DNA of 64,000 nt from Pygmaiobacter massiliensis (GCF_900199435.1 NZ_OAML01000002.1:186001-250000), one strand, 5' to 3'; counted from the stretch's first letter, positions 36,208 to 43,799 are shown. Numbers and translations are program-made. Notes: generated by a model from the sequence alone, not told the origin.

Positions 36208-37479
36208 TTATTGCGCCAGTAATTTTTCTACGGTAGAGAGTCTTGCAGCGACACAAAGCAGCTCTGCTGCAATTTTCAGCTCATCCACCGGCGGGAAGGT
36301 AGGCGCGATACGGATGTTGGAATCTTCCGGATCCACACCGTACGGATATGCCGCGCCTGCACCCGTGAGAACCACGCCTGCATCTTTGCAGAGGTCTACT
36401 GTGCGTTTTGCACAGCCGGGCATAACATAAAGGCTGATGAAGTAGCCGCCACGAGGACGCGTCCAGTGCGCAATATCGCCGCAGGGAAGCAGCTGATCGT
36501 CCAGCTCATGCAGTACCACCGAGAATTTCGGTTTAATGACGCGCTTATGCTTCTCCATATGGGCAAGCACACCGTCAAGGTTCTTCAGATATCTCACATG
36601 ACGCATCTGATTCATTTTATCAAAGCTGATGGTCATCGGGAACATATTGTGCAGAATGTACTCCAGCATCTCGCTGCTTGCTGCCAGCGAAGAAACGCCA
36701 GCGCCCGGGAAAGTGATTTTGCTGGTGGAGCAGAACATGACAGGGCGGTTTTCGTTGCCACAGCGGCGGCACTCGTTGAGAATATTGAGCACACGATCCG
36801 GCTCGTCACCAAAGAAGTGCACAACATAAGCATCGTCCCAGAAAATTTTGAAATCTTTCGCGGCAGGCTCCATTGCGGCCAGGCGACGCACGGTTTCGTC
36901 AGAGTAGCAGTATCCATCCGGGTTGGAATAGGTAGGGACACACCAGATGCCTTTGACTGCGGGGTCTTTTACCAGCTCTTCCACGGCATCCATATCCGGG
37001 CCGGTTTCCAGCATTTTAACAGTCAGCAACTCAAAACCAAAATATTCCGTAACGCGGAAGTGGCGGTCATAGCCGGGGGCCGGGCAGATGAATTTACAGC
37101 CTCTGCCCCAGGGCTGTGAGCTCTCGGGGAAGCCATTGCGGCAGCCCATCGAGATGACATCGAACATCAGGTTAAGGCTGGAGTTGCCGCCTACCATAAC
37201 CTCTTCTGGGCGGACGCCCATAATTTCTGCAAACAGACGGCGTGCTTCCGGCATGCCTTCCAGGCAGCCATAGTTACGGCTATCCAGACCGGTTTCGCTA
37301 ATGTAATCTGCGGGGTCCATGGTCAGCATATCGATCGAAAGATCAAGCTGCTCTTTGCATGGTTTACCACGAGACATATCCAGCTTTAAGTTTCTGGCTA
37401 AATATCCAGCATAAATCTCTTCCAGCTTCTTCTTTTCTTCCAGCAGTTCCTCTTTTCCCATTGCCAAGTAATTTGCCAC
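36208..37479 (-). CDS. Aspartate-type aminotransferase (MocR-like fold type I subgroup)
   Basis: PLP-dependent aminotransferase of 423 aa. The N-terminal L-D-M-S-R-G-K-P-C-K-E-Q-L-D-L-S is characteristic of the actinobacterial AspT/subgroup Ic enzymes. Other marks: GGNSSLNLMFDV, YSNPDGYCYSDE near 182, FWDDAYVVHFF near 212 and the PLP lysine in STSKITFPGAG near 252. Likely interconverts aspartate and 2-oxoglutarate with oxaloacetate and glutamate. Start is a GTG at 37479 with AGGGGGAG five bases upstream; an ATG six codons in lacks a site. Promoter 80 bases upstream. Confidence 0.88.
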   Translation of the reverse strand: MANYLAMGKEELLEEKKKLEEIYAGYLARNLKLDMSRGKPCKEQLDLSIDMLTMDPADYISETGLDSRNYGCLEGMPEARRLFAEIMGVRPEEVMVGGNSSLNLMFDVISMGCRNGFPESSQPWGRGCKFICPAPGYDRHFRVTEYFGFELLTVKMLETGPDMDAVEELVKDPAVKGIWCVPTYSNPDGYCYSDETVRRLAAMEPAAKDFKIFWDDAYVVHFFGDEPDRVLNILNECRRCGNENRPVMFCSTSKITFPGAGVSSLAASSEMLEYILHNMFPMTISFDKMNQMRHVRYLKNLDGVLAHMEKHKRVIKPKFSVVLHELDDQLLPCGDIAHWTRPRGGYFISLYVMPGCAKRTVDLCKDAGVVLTGAGAAYPYGVDPEDSNIRIAPTFPPVDELKIAAELLCVAARLSTVEKLLAQ

Positions 37480-37559
37480 TTATACTCCCCCTGTAAATCT
37501 TTGTTTATGTTCTCTGTTTCCCGTTTAAAAACATTTAAATTAAGCAAAACAATAAATAT

Positions 37560-37588
37560 ATTATAAACTACTTTGCAAAAATAAACAA
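37560..37588 (-). promoter_or_regulatory. Sigma-A promoter of the aminotransferase operon
   Basis: Minus strand TTGTTT (37588-37583), 17 bases, TATAAT (37565-37560), in very A/T-rich sequence. Confidence 0.6.
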
Positions 37589-37643
37589 GAATATTCTCTG
37601 CCGCCGACCACGAAATAAGGATAAAAAACCGAAAAACAATCAA

Positions 37644-37687
37644 AAAAAGGATGTGGCTTTGTATTTCAAAAGCAACACATCCTTTTT
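37644..37687 (-). terminator. Terminator of the M20 amidohydrolase gene
   Basis: 12-bp arms AAAAAGGATGTG/CACATCCTTTTT plus an inner five-pair stem, then a minus-strand T tract (TTTTTTTG). Confidence 0.88.
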
Positions 37688-37691
37688 ATTG

Positions 37692-38873
37692 TTATTCCAT
37701 AGCAGAATTCAAAAAATCCATCGCAAACTGTGCATGCATTGCGGCCCCACGTTTCATTACACTTTCGTCCACATCGTACTTGTCGTTGTGGTTAGAGTAG
37801 CAGTGCACTGCGTCGCGGCTGCCCAAGAAACCAAACACTGCGGGAATACGCTCCATATAATAGGCATAATCTTCACTGCCCATCATTTTGGGGAGCTCTC
37901 CCAAGCCTTCTTCTCCGTAAAGCTTTACTGCTGCGTCGTGCGCAATGTGGTTCAACTTTTCGTTGTCGTTGATCACCGGGCCGGGAAATGCTTCGTAGGT
38001 AAGCATAGCTTTCGCGCCAAAAGTAGCAGCAGTGTCCTCACAAACGCGGCGCAGCAGCGGCTCAATCTTTCCACGCATCTCGCGGGAATGGGTACGGCAG
38101 GTGCCCTCCATCACCACTTCGTTTGCAATGATGTTAAAACGCTGCCCACCGGAAATTTTGCCAACGGTGACCACCAGCGGATTAAGCGGATCGTTGTTGC
38201 GGGACACGATGGTTTGCAGATTCATCACGATAGCACTCGCGGCCACAATAGCGTCTACGCCAAGGTTGGGTGAAGAACCATGCGTAGAAACACCTTCTAC
38301 ACGGATAGTGAAATTATCGCAGCTTGCCATACGCACACCCGGCTCGACATTAAGCAGCGGAGCATCCATATTCGCCCAGATATGCTGGCCATACATAGCG
38401 TCCACGCCATCCAAAACACCTTGTGCAACATAATACTCTGCTCCGTGGCAGGTTTCTTCTGCCGCCTGAAAGAAGAGCTTTACATTACCGGTCAGCTCAT
38501 CGCTGATTTCGGTTAAGATTTTCGCAGCACCAAGCAGCATTGCGATGTGAATGTCATGCCCACAGGCATGCATCACACCCTTGTTTTTGCTGGCAAACGG
38601 CAATTCTGTTTTTTCTTCTACCGGCAATGCATCAATGTCTGCACGCAGCGCCACAGTTTTACAATTCGGCTGCGCTTTGCCGCCGTAAATCATAGCGGTA
38701 CAGCCAGGGTGGCCTTCAAAGCGTTCTACTTTAAGCCCCATTTTTTCCAGCTCTGCAGCAATAGTTTCGGTGGTTTCGTTTTCCTCCCAGGAAAGCTCAG
38801 GATGCGCATGGAACCAGCGTCGCTGTTCAATAATATAGCGCTCATACTTTTCTGACAAAGCTTTGATATCCAT
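37692..38873 (-). CDS. M20D-family amidohydrolase / metallopeptidase
   Basis: 393-residue amidohydrolase of the IAA-amino-acid hydrolase/N-acyl-amino-acid deacylase type. Metal ligands: HACGHDIHIAMLLGAA near 103, the E-E pair in FFQAAEETCHGAEYY near 140, and H-I-W near 172. VSTHGSSPNLGVDA near 200 marks the dimerisation lid, and GSEDYAYYM near 340 the last ligand region. Probably removes acyl groups from amino acids or dipeptides; the substrate is open. GGGAGG precedes the ATG at 38873. Single-gene unit with promoter and terminator. Confidence 0.9.
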   Translation of the reverse strand: MDIKALSEKYERYIIEQRRWFHAHPELSWEENETTETIAAELEKMGLKVERFEGHPGCTAMIYGGKAQPNCKTVALRADIDALPVEEKTELPFASKNKGVMHACGHDIHIAMLLGAAKILTEISDELTGNVKLFFQAAEETCHGAEYYVAQGVLDGVDAMYGQHIWANMDAPLLNVEPGVRMASCDNFTIRVEGVSTHGSSPNLGVDAIVAASAIVMNLQTIVSRNNDPLNPLVVTVGKISGGQRFNIIANEVVMEGTCRTHSREMRGKIEPLLRRVCEDTAATFGAKAMLTYEAFPGPVINDNEKLNHIAHDAAVKLYGEEGLGELPKMMGSEDYAYYMERIPAVFGFLGSRDAVHCYSNHNDKYDVDESVMKRGAAMHAQFAMDFLNSAME

Positions 38874-38908
38874 TCTTTTTTCCTCCCTGTATCGGCGGTA
38901 ATAATCTT

Positions 38909-38937
38909 ATTATAGCATCGCATCAAAAAAATGTCTC
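38909..38937 (-). promoter_or_regulatory. Sigma-A promoter of the M20 amidohydrolase
   Basis: Minus strand GAGACA (38937-38932), 17 bases, TATAAT (38914-38909), about 35 bases before the ATG. Confidence 0.6.
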
Positions 38938-39252
38938 TGTTTTGAGTGCCTTTCTATAAGAGAATTTTGAATTTCATAAAAAAGTAGTCGAAAAAACGAA
39001 AAAATTCTATATTGCGTCGTTTTTTGTCTTTTCGTCTTAAAAACAAAAGGCAGCATGAGAACCCGAGTGCTCGCACCTCCCCAGCTGCTTATCTAAATAA
39101 AGCCAAACATTGTGCTGCTCTTTCGTTCTACCATTCAGAGGCAACAATCGTCTATTGTATCGAGTAGCATTATGAAAGTGTTTTTTGCTTTATACTTTGA
39201 TGCTTCTCGCGTTTGCACCACGGCTGTATTTTGAGCAAGAGAAACAAAAAAA
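38938..39252 (-). other. Gene-free stretch with a terminator-like fold; possible small RNA
   Basis: No credible reading frame. On the minus strand a GCAGC/GCTGC-closed structure (39088-39084 with 39054-39050) encloses a GTGC/GCAC hairpin and is followed by CCTTTTGTTTTTAAG, as at the 3' end of a small RNA. No strong promoter was found above it, and I recognise no known RNA family. It could equally be a decayed terminator. Confidence 0.3.
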
Positions 39253-39277
39253 CAGAGCTTGCCGAAGCAAAGCTCTG
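39253..39277 (-). terminator. Terminator of the nitroreductase gene
   Basis: CAGAGCTT...AAGCTCTG with two more inner pairs and a CGAA loop, followed on the minus strand by TTTTTTTGTTTC. Confidence 0.85.
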
Positions 39278-39296
39278 GTCATTATAAAAGTACGTT

Positions 39297-39845
39297 TTAT
39301 GCATCAAAAGTAAGCAGTTCTGAAACCGGCTTGCGTGCAGGCGCAGCTTTTGCAGATTCTTCGGGATAGCCTACGGCAATCAGTGCCATAACCTTTTCGC
39401 CTGCCGGTAATCCGCACACTTCGCTTACTTTATCCTCATCAAAGATGCCGAGGATTACACTGCCTACGCCTTGCTCGTAAGCGGCAAGGCAAAAAGTCTG
39501 AGCGGCAATGCCTGCGTCAAAAACTTCCCATCTATCTTCTTTCGGGGTCGAATAAGCACCGTCTTTTTCGTATCCGCTCACCTTTTCTACGGCAGTCAAA
39601 ACCACAAGTGCCGCTGCACGGTTGATTGTTTTGGCGTTAAACTCAAAACCCATAACACAGTCGGACGCTACTTGTGCTCTCAGTGCAGCGCTTTCTATCA
39701 CATGATAACGCGCGACCTGTGTGTTTTTCCAAGACGGAGCATAACGTGCTAACTCAACGATTCTCTCAAATATCTCTTTAGAAACAGGTTTTTCTAAAAA
39801 TTTACGCACGCTTCTTCTTTCTTTAACACAGCTTTCAAAATCCAT
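39297..39845 (-). CDS. Nitroreductase-family FMN oxidoreductase
   Basis: 182-residue nitroreductase-like flavoprotein. RRSVRKFLEKPVSKE near 11-25 is the FMN phosphate site, APSWKNTQ near 38 the next flavin contact, and EQGVGSVILGIFDE near 125 with ALIAVGYPEE near 158 complete the fold. Likely a homodimer using NAD(P)H; natural substrate unknown. I use the ATG at 39845 with AAAGGAG upstream; the longer frame to 39893 has no site. Own promoter and terminator. Confidence 0.88.
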   Translation of the reverse strand: MDFESCVKERRSVRKFLEKPVSKEIFERIVELARYAPSWKNTQVARYHVIESAALRAQVASDCVMGFEFNAKTINRAAALVVLTAVEKVSGYEKDGAYSTPKEDRWEVFDAGIAAQTFCLAAYEQGVGSVILGIFDEDKVSEVCGLPAGEKVMALIAVGYPEESAKAAPARKPVSELLTFDA

Positions 39846-39975
39846 AATACAGCTCCTTTTGTTCTGTCTTCGCTCTGTTGCTCCATAGGGCAACGCAGCA
39901 ATATTTTCTCAAATCGGCTCTAGTGCAACTTGTGTAGTTATTCGCCTAAGCCGTTGTTTAATATGTATAGTGGTC
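39846..39975 (-). other. Nitroreductase leader, nothing else recognised
   Basis: About 125 bases of 5' untranslated region between the promoter at 39976-40004 and the ATG. A short GTTGC/GCAAC hairpin is present. The remaining sequence up to the tRNA terminator (40005-40148) shows no gene, repeat or RNA element that I recognise. Confidence 0.4.
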
Positions 39976-40004
39976 AGTATAAAACTTCTCACCCGATTTG
40001 TAAA
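39976..40004 (-). promoter_or_regulatory. Sigma-A promoter of the nitroreductase gene
   Basis: Minus strand TTTACA (40004-39999), 17 bases, TATACT (39981-39976). Confidence 0.6.
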
Positions 40005-40148
40005 GGCTTCGCGGTCATAAATCAAGTTTTCGCAGGCAGACACCGCCCACGCAAAAGCACTTTTTTGCCAGTCCATTTGGCGCTATCTGCCGACAGCACC
40101 AAAGAAAAAACCACTGTTTTGGGATTGCGGTTCATCTGCAAGTAAAAT

Positions 40149-40189
40149 AAAAAGTCATGCATGAGTTAAGTTCTCATACATGACTTTTT
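40149..40189 (-). terminator. Terminator of tRNA-Ser
   Basis: 11-bp arms AAAAAGTCATG/CATGACTTTTT with inner pairs and a seven-base loop, two bases past the CCA end; T tract on the minus strand. Confidence 0.9.
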
Positions 40190-40191
40190 GT

Positions 40192-40282
40192 TGGCGGAGA
40201 GAAAGGGATTCGAACCCTTGTCACTGTTTCCAGTGAACACGATTTCCAATCGTGCGCCTTCGACCAGCTCAGCCATCTCTCC
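40192..40282 (-). tRNA. tRNA-Ser (anticodon GGA)
   Basis: 91-nt cloverleaf read on the minus strand. Acceptor GGAGAGA pairs with TCTCTCC; discriminator G and an encoded CCA end at 40194-40192. The D arm has GGCTGAGCTGGTCGAAGGC, the anticodon loop reads T-T-G-G-A-A-A giving GGA for serine UCC/UCU, a long variable arm (class II, as expected for Ser) and a T arm with GGTTCGAATCC. It stands alone with a consensus promoter and a terminator. Confidence 0.97.
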
Positions 40283-40369
40283 ATATTCACCTTAATTAAG
40301 GCACTTTTCGCTGTGTCACTTCAAGCAGTTTTGCCCTTTTGGACAACCCGTGTGTTTCGCAGCTCATTT

Positions 40370-40399
40370 ATTATATCAAACACCCCTCCCCGTTGTCAA
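40370..40399 (-). promoter_or_regulatory. Consensus sigma-A promoter of tRNA-Ser
   Basis: Minus strand TTGACA (40399-40394), 18 bases, TATAAT (40375-40370): both hexamers perfect, with a GC-rich start to the spacer. Confidence 0.8.
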
Positions 40400-40512
40400 T
40401 ACATTATTTGAAAAATTTTACTAATTTTTTTGAAAGATATCAGACTTTTCTTTCAACTTCGTTGCCGCAGTTATGCTTTCGCTATGTGTTATTCTTTTGC
40501 AAAATATATGCC

Positions 40513-40547
40513 CCCGACCGAAAGCTTTAATAAAACATTCAGCCGGG
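40513..40547 (-). terminator. Possible terminator after cysE
   Basis: Nine-pair stem (two G-U) between 40513-40521 and 40539-40547, loop of 17, then ATATATTTTGC on the minus strand. The loop is large and the U-tract short, so this is weak. Confidence 0.4.
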
Positions 40548-40568
40548 AGATACATTTCTTTGCGCCAA

Positions 40569-41396
40569 TCAGAAGTGCTGCTCTGAATAGTAAATGGTGC
40601 TGTTGTCTGGCACCGAATGGGTCAGCCATACGTTGCCGCCAATGGTGGAGTGAGAGCCCACAAAGGTCTCTCCACCCAGAATGGTGGCATTTGCATAAAT
40701 TACGACATGGTCACCAATGTTGGGATGGCGTTTGATATCCTTTACAGGGTTGCCGCTTTCGTCCAACTCAAAGCTCTTGGCACCTAACGTAACGCCCTGA
40801 TAAAGCTTTACGTGACGCCCAATTACAGTGGTTTCTCCAATCACGATACCTGTACCGTGGTCGATAAAGAAATATTCGCCAATCGATGCCCCAGCGTGAA
40901 TATCAATGCCTGTTTTCTCGTGGGCATATTCTGTCATAATGCGAGGCAGCAGCGGCACTTTTAAGCCGTAGAGCACATGTGCCATGCGATAAATGGAAAT
41001 TGCATAAAAACCGGGATAGCAAACCAGAATCTCTTCTCGGCTTTTGGCTGCCGGGTCACCTTCGTACAGCGCGTCAATATCTTTGAGCAGCTGGCTTTTG
41101 ATGTCCGGCAGTTGACGCAAAAACGACAGCGTAATTGTTTCGCTGTCCAGCGCACTGTTTTGGCTCTCTAACGCTAGGGCAATCTGCTCTTGCAGCGCCT
41201 CGGCCGCACGCTCTAAAAATTGCTGAGGCGACAAAGGCTCTTCTCCGTTTTGGTAAATACCAAAAAACAGTACCGATTGCAAATCTTTTATCATTCCTAC
41301 GATTTTCTTTCGGTCGGGTACGTTGGGAGCAAGCTCTGCCGCGCTGGAAAGCTGCTCTAATTCGTTTAATATACTTTTGATCTGGGTTTTATCCAT
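40569..41396 (-). CDS. cysE: Serine O-acetyltransferase (CysE/EpsC type)
   Basis: Makes O-acetylserine from serine and acetyl-CoA, the substrate of CysK. 275 aa: helical N-terminal domain, then a left-handed beta-helix of hexapeptide repeats (TGIDIHAGASIGEYFFIDHGTGIVIGETTVIG near 160-195) with the catalytic His-Asp pair in F-F-I-D-H-G-T-G. LYQGVTLGAKS and GDHVVIYANATILGG follow. The long N-terminal extension is that of the EpsC-like subgroup. ATG at 41396 with AAAGGAG about ten bases upstream, inside the 19-base gap after cysK. Co-transcribed with cysK under the leader. Confidence 0.93.
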   Translation of the reverse strand: MDKTQIKSILNELEQLSSAAELAPNVPDRKKIVGMIKDLQSVLFFGIYQNGEEPLSPQQFLERAAEALQEQIALALESQNSALDSETITLSFLRQLPDIKSQLLKDIDALYEGDPAAKSREEILVCYPGFYAISIYRMAHVLYGLKVPLLPRIMTEYAHEKTGIDIHAGASIGEYFFIDHGTGIVIGETTVIGRHVKLYQGVTLGAKSFELDESGNPVKDIKRHPNIGDHVVIYANATILGGETFVGSHSTIGGNVWLTHSVPDNSTIYYSEQHF

Positions 41397-41415
41397 GGGT
41401 TGGGTTCTCCTTTGG

Positions 41416-42345
41416 TTACTCTGCAAACATTTCGGTGGTCAGGTAGCGGTCGCCTGTATCCGGCAACAGCACAACAATTGTTTTTTCTGCATTTTCGGGA
41501 CGTTTGGCTACTTCCAAAGCTGCCCAAAGCGCTGCGCCAGAAGAAATACCGACCAGCAACCCTTCGGTGCGTGCAATCTCTCGGCCAATAGCAAAAGCGT
41601 CTTCGTCTTTTACGGCAATAATTTCATCATAGCTTTCGGTGTTCATCGTTTTCGGGATAAAGCCCGCCCCAATACCCTGCAGCTTATGCGGTCCGGCGCT
41701 GCCGCCTGCCAATACAGGAGAACCTGCCGGTTCCACCGCTATAATTTGGATGGCTGGGTTTTTATCTTTGAGGTAAGCAGACACACCGGATACCGTGCCG
41801 CCGGTGCCGACGCCTGCGATAAAAATATCGACAGTGCCGTCAGTGTCCTCCCAAATTTCCGGGCCGGTGGTCTTTACGTGTGCCGCGGGGTTTGCCGGGT
41901 TATTGAACTGACCTGCTACGATAGACCCCGGAATCTGCTTTGCCAGCTCTTCTGCTTTTTCGATTGCGCCCTGCATTCCCTTCGAGCCTTCGGTCAATAC
42001 AAGCTCCGCACCATAGGCTTTCATCAGGTTGCAACGCTCTACAGACATAGTATCCGGCATCGTAATTACAACTTTATAACCACGAACTGCTGCAATTGCG
42101 GCAAGCCCAATGCCAGTGTTGCCAGAAGTAGGCTCAATAATAGTTGCACCTGGCTGAAGTTTGCCGGAAGCTTCAGCGTCTGCGATCATCTCTCTTGCCA
42201 CCCGGTCTTTTACCGAGCCCGCCGGGTTTAGATATTCTATTTTAGCAAGGACAGTTGCGTTACTGTTGTGATTCGCCTGTAAACGATGAAGCGCCACCAG
42301 TGGCGTATGTCCGATTAAATCCTGCATGGAGTTATAAATTTTCAT
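41416..42345 (-). CDS. cysK: Cysteine synthase A (O-acetylserine sulfhydrylase)
   Basis: PLP enzyme joining O-acetylserine and sulfide to cysteine. 309 aa with GHTPLVAL near 12, the PLP lysine in NPAGSVKDR near 45, substrate loop PTSGNTGIGLA near 73, phosphate loop GVGTGGTVSG near 180, and GISSGAALWAA near 268. AGGAGG precedes the ATG at 42345. The untranslated leader of about 220 bases holds a Cys-rich leader frame and a terminator, so expression is probably set by cysteine supply. Confidence 0.96.
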   Translation of the reverse strand: MKIYNSMQDLIGHTPLVALHRLQANHNSNATVLAKIEYLNPAGSVKDRVAREMIADAEASGKLQPGATIIEPTSGNTGIGLAAIAAVRGYKVVITMPDTMSVERCNLMKAYGAELVLTEGSKGMQGAIEKAEELAKQIPGSIVAGQFNNPANPAAHVKTTGPEIWEDTDGTVDIFIAGVGTGGTVSGVSAYLKDKNPAIQIIAVEPAGSPVLAGGSAGPHKLQGIGAGFIPKTMNTESYDEIIAVKDEDAFAIGREIARTEGLLVGISSGAALWAALEVAKRPENAEKTIVVLLPDTGDRYLTTEMFAE

Positions 42346-42382
42346 AATTGCCTCCTATTTTTAATAAAGCAAAAAACAAAAA

Positions 42383-42408
42383 AGCCTGCATGCTTTTGCA
42401 TGCAGGCT
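42383..42408 (-). terminator. Attenuator terminator in the cysK leader
   Basis: Perfect 11-bp stem AGCCTGCATGC/GCATGCAGGCT with an AAAA loop, followed on the minus strand by TTTTTTGTTTTTT. It lies after the leader peptide stop and about 35 bases before the cysK ATG, so it must be bypassed for cysK-cysE expression. An upstream segment (42470-42463, CATGCTTT) can pair with the loop and 3' arm (42396-42389, AAAGCATG), which would break the terminator. Confidence 0.85.
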
Positions 42409-42425
42409 CCTAAAACGACGTTTTA

Positions 42426-42527
42426 TCAAACAACTGAAAAAACAAAAGGAACGCAACACAAGAAAGCATGGCTACATTTCGTCATGCTAAAACAACAGGT
42501 ATTCTTTTTGTTTGCAGCAAACAGCAT
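42426..42527 (-). CDS. Cysteine-rich leader peptide of cysK-cysE (33 aa)
   Basis: Small reading frame from the ATG at 42527 to a TGA at 42428-42426. AAAGGGG lies eight bases before the ATG. Five of 33 codons are Cys: pairs at 11-12 and 24-25 and a single at 18. The peptide is otherwise unremarkable (M-L-F-A-A-N-K-K-N-T-C-C, later F-L-C-C-V-P-F). It begins about 38 bases after the predicted transcription start and ends 17 bases before the terminator stem. Codons 14-15 (AGCATG, 42488-42483) pair with CATGCT (42470-42465). Ribosomes stalled at the first Cys pair would cover AGCATG and free CATGCTTT to act as antiterminator. I infer ribosome-mediated attenuation by charged tRNA-Cys. No protein-level evidence. 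Confidence 0.72.
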   Translation of the reverse strand: MLFAANKKNTCCFSMTKCSHAFLCCVPFVFSVV

Positions 42528-42571
42528 CTTGCGTTCCCCTTTCAGCTAATTTTCTTTTGAAATCCACTATG

Positions 42572-42600
42572 ATTATGCCACTGATTCCCTATCATGTCAA
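42572..42600 (-). promoter_or_regulatory. Sigma-A promoter of the cys leader-cysK-cysE unit
   Basis: Minus strand TTGACA (42600-42595), 17 bases, CATAAT (42577-42572); predicted start near 42565. Confidence 0.72.
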
Positions 42601-42839
42601 TAGGTGTTTTGTGACTTTGCACATTTTCGCCTCAAGGTTTTTTATTTTTTTGCCCAGTTGCAGGCATTGCGGCACGAGGCCGCCACTCCATATCCATTCA
42701 TCAGCAGTGAGCTTCTCTTGCGTGTCAATGCTTGCTGCGTAAGCTGCACGATAAATTTAAGGCCATGTCCGCGGCTGCGGTGTTCCTGCGACACTATGAG
42801 GGTCCCCAGAACCGCACGCATCTGGGAGCGGGGCTTCAC
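42592..42839 (-). pseudogene. Possible frameshifted relic, GNAT-like
   Basis: Gap between the YheO-type regulator and the cys promoter. One minus frame (42839-42642) has G-T-L-I-V-S-Q-E-H-R-S-R-G-H-G, which resembles acetyltransferase motif A. The frame one base off is open from 42756 to a TGA at 42594-42592 and also reads like protein (T-A-D-E-W-I-W-S-G-G-L-V-P-Q-C-L). Neither has a ribosome site or full domain. Together they suggest a decayed gene joined by a frameshift, but this could be chance. Confidence 0.28.
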
Positions 42840-42879
42840 AAGCTTTTAAAAAAGCGCTAAATTATCTTCTGCAAGCGGC

Positions 42880-43593
42880 TCAACCATTGGCGTCCACCTG
42901 CTTTTTCTCGCGGTTTAGCTTGCCGAGGTAACGATAAATGCTGGCCTGAGAGCAGGCAAGCTTTTCGGCTACGGTTACCACAGCCCCTTTCATCATAAAA
43001 ACGCCTTTTTGCTCAAGCAGGCCAACAATTTTCATTTTTTCTCCTTGCGTAAGCCTTTCTGGCGGCAAGGCAACTGTGTGCATTACCGAAAGCAATGCAT
43101 CTTCTGTAGCGGCCGCAATGCTGCTGTAAAAGCTTTCCTGTTCTGTTTTCTCACTGCTTTCGTAGTTAGCCTTTACGTCTTCCACCATAATATTTTTTTC
43201 GGCATAGTGGTCGGGATGACACAACGCGAACACTTTTTGAGAAAGCTCTTTATAACGACTGTCATCAAAGTTAATGCATAGCAAGCCTACCAGTGCACCT
43301 TTCTCGTCTTTGATAAAAAAGGTAGAACAGCGCAACACTTTGCCCGATGCCGAGATGCCTCGATAATTCAGTTTATAGGGCTGTTTTAAATAGGTGCGAT
43401 CTGCAATAATTTGCAGCGCAATATTGGTAAGAGGCGCGCCTACTTCTCGGCCGCTGATATGACCATTTACAAGCGCAACCAGTGACGGTTGTTTTTTGTT
43501 TAGGTCGTGCACAGCAATTTCATAGTCTGGCCCCAATGCTCGCCCTAAGAATTCTGCCAATGTTGCGTATTGGCGTATTAGATCTGATGCCAC
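42880..43593 (-). CDS. YheO-type PAS/HTH transcriptional regulator
   Basis: 237-residue regulator: N-terminal YheO-like PAS domain (LGPDYEIAVHDL near 21, SLVALVNGHISGREVGAPLT near 37, FFIKDEKGALVGLLCINFD near 92) and a C-terminal helix-turn-helix (VTVAEKLACSQASIYRYLGKL near 206). The family includes DauR-like regulators of amino acid catabolism. Start is a GTG at 43593 with AAGGGAG upstream. It is divergent from ridA-tnaA, and a repeated palindrome in the shared region overlaps both promoters, so autoregulation plus control of the degradative genes is likely (inference). Confidence 0.87.
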   Translation of the reverse strand: MASDLIRQYATLAEFLGRALGPDYEIAVHDLNKKQPSLVALVNGHISGREVGAPLTNIALQIIADRTYLKQPYKLNYRGISASGKVLRCSTFFIKDEKGALVGLLCINFDDSRYKELSQKVFALCHPDHYAEKNIMVEDVKANYESSEKTEQESFYSSIAAATEDALLSVMHTVALPPERLTQGEKMKIVGLLEQKGVFMMKGAVVTVAEKLACSQASIYRYLGKLNREKKQVDANG

Positions 43594-43646
43594 GAAATCA
43601 GCTCCCTTGTGTTATTCCGTTCTTATTATAGCATATTTTTTATCGA

Positions 43647-43662
43647 GATAATAAAATATTAT
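43647..43662. promoter_or_regulatory. Operator-like motif, copy 1 (regulator side)
   Basis: GATAATAAAATATTAT, 15 of 16 bases identical to copy 2 at 43789-43804. It overlaps the -35 position of the likely regulator promoter (-10 TATAAT at 43630-43625, minus strand). Confidence 0.5.
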
Positions 43663-43770
43663 ATTTTTTATTGTAACTTATCATATAATTATAGCGAAAC
43701 AAGCTTTATTTGTAAGCAATATATACAAATTCTTTTTTAATTATTTATATATTTGAAATCGCAAAAGATA

Positions 43771-43799
43771 TTGATAAAACTTCATTACGATGATAAAAT
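43771..43799 (+). promoter_or_regulatory. Promoter of ridA-tnaA
   Basis: TTGATA (43771-43776), 17 bases, TAAAAT (43794-43799). Predicted start near 43806, about 55 bases before the ridA ATG. The -10 lies inside operator copy 2. Confidence 0.6.

Noticed and set aside
39930-40145. 71-codon plus-strand frame before tRNA-Ser
   Set aside because: No ribosome site, crosses the nitroreductase promoter, and the translation shows no domain character.
42346-42600. T-box riboswitch ahead of cysK
   Set aside because: No GGGTGG-type T-box sequence or specifier-loop architecture was found; the Cys-codon frame and terminator explain the leader better.
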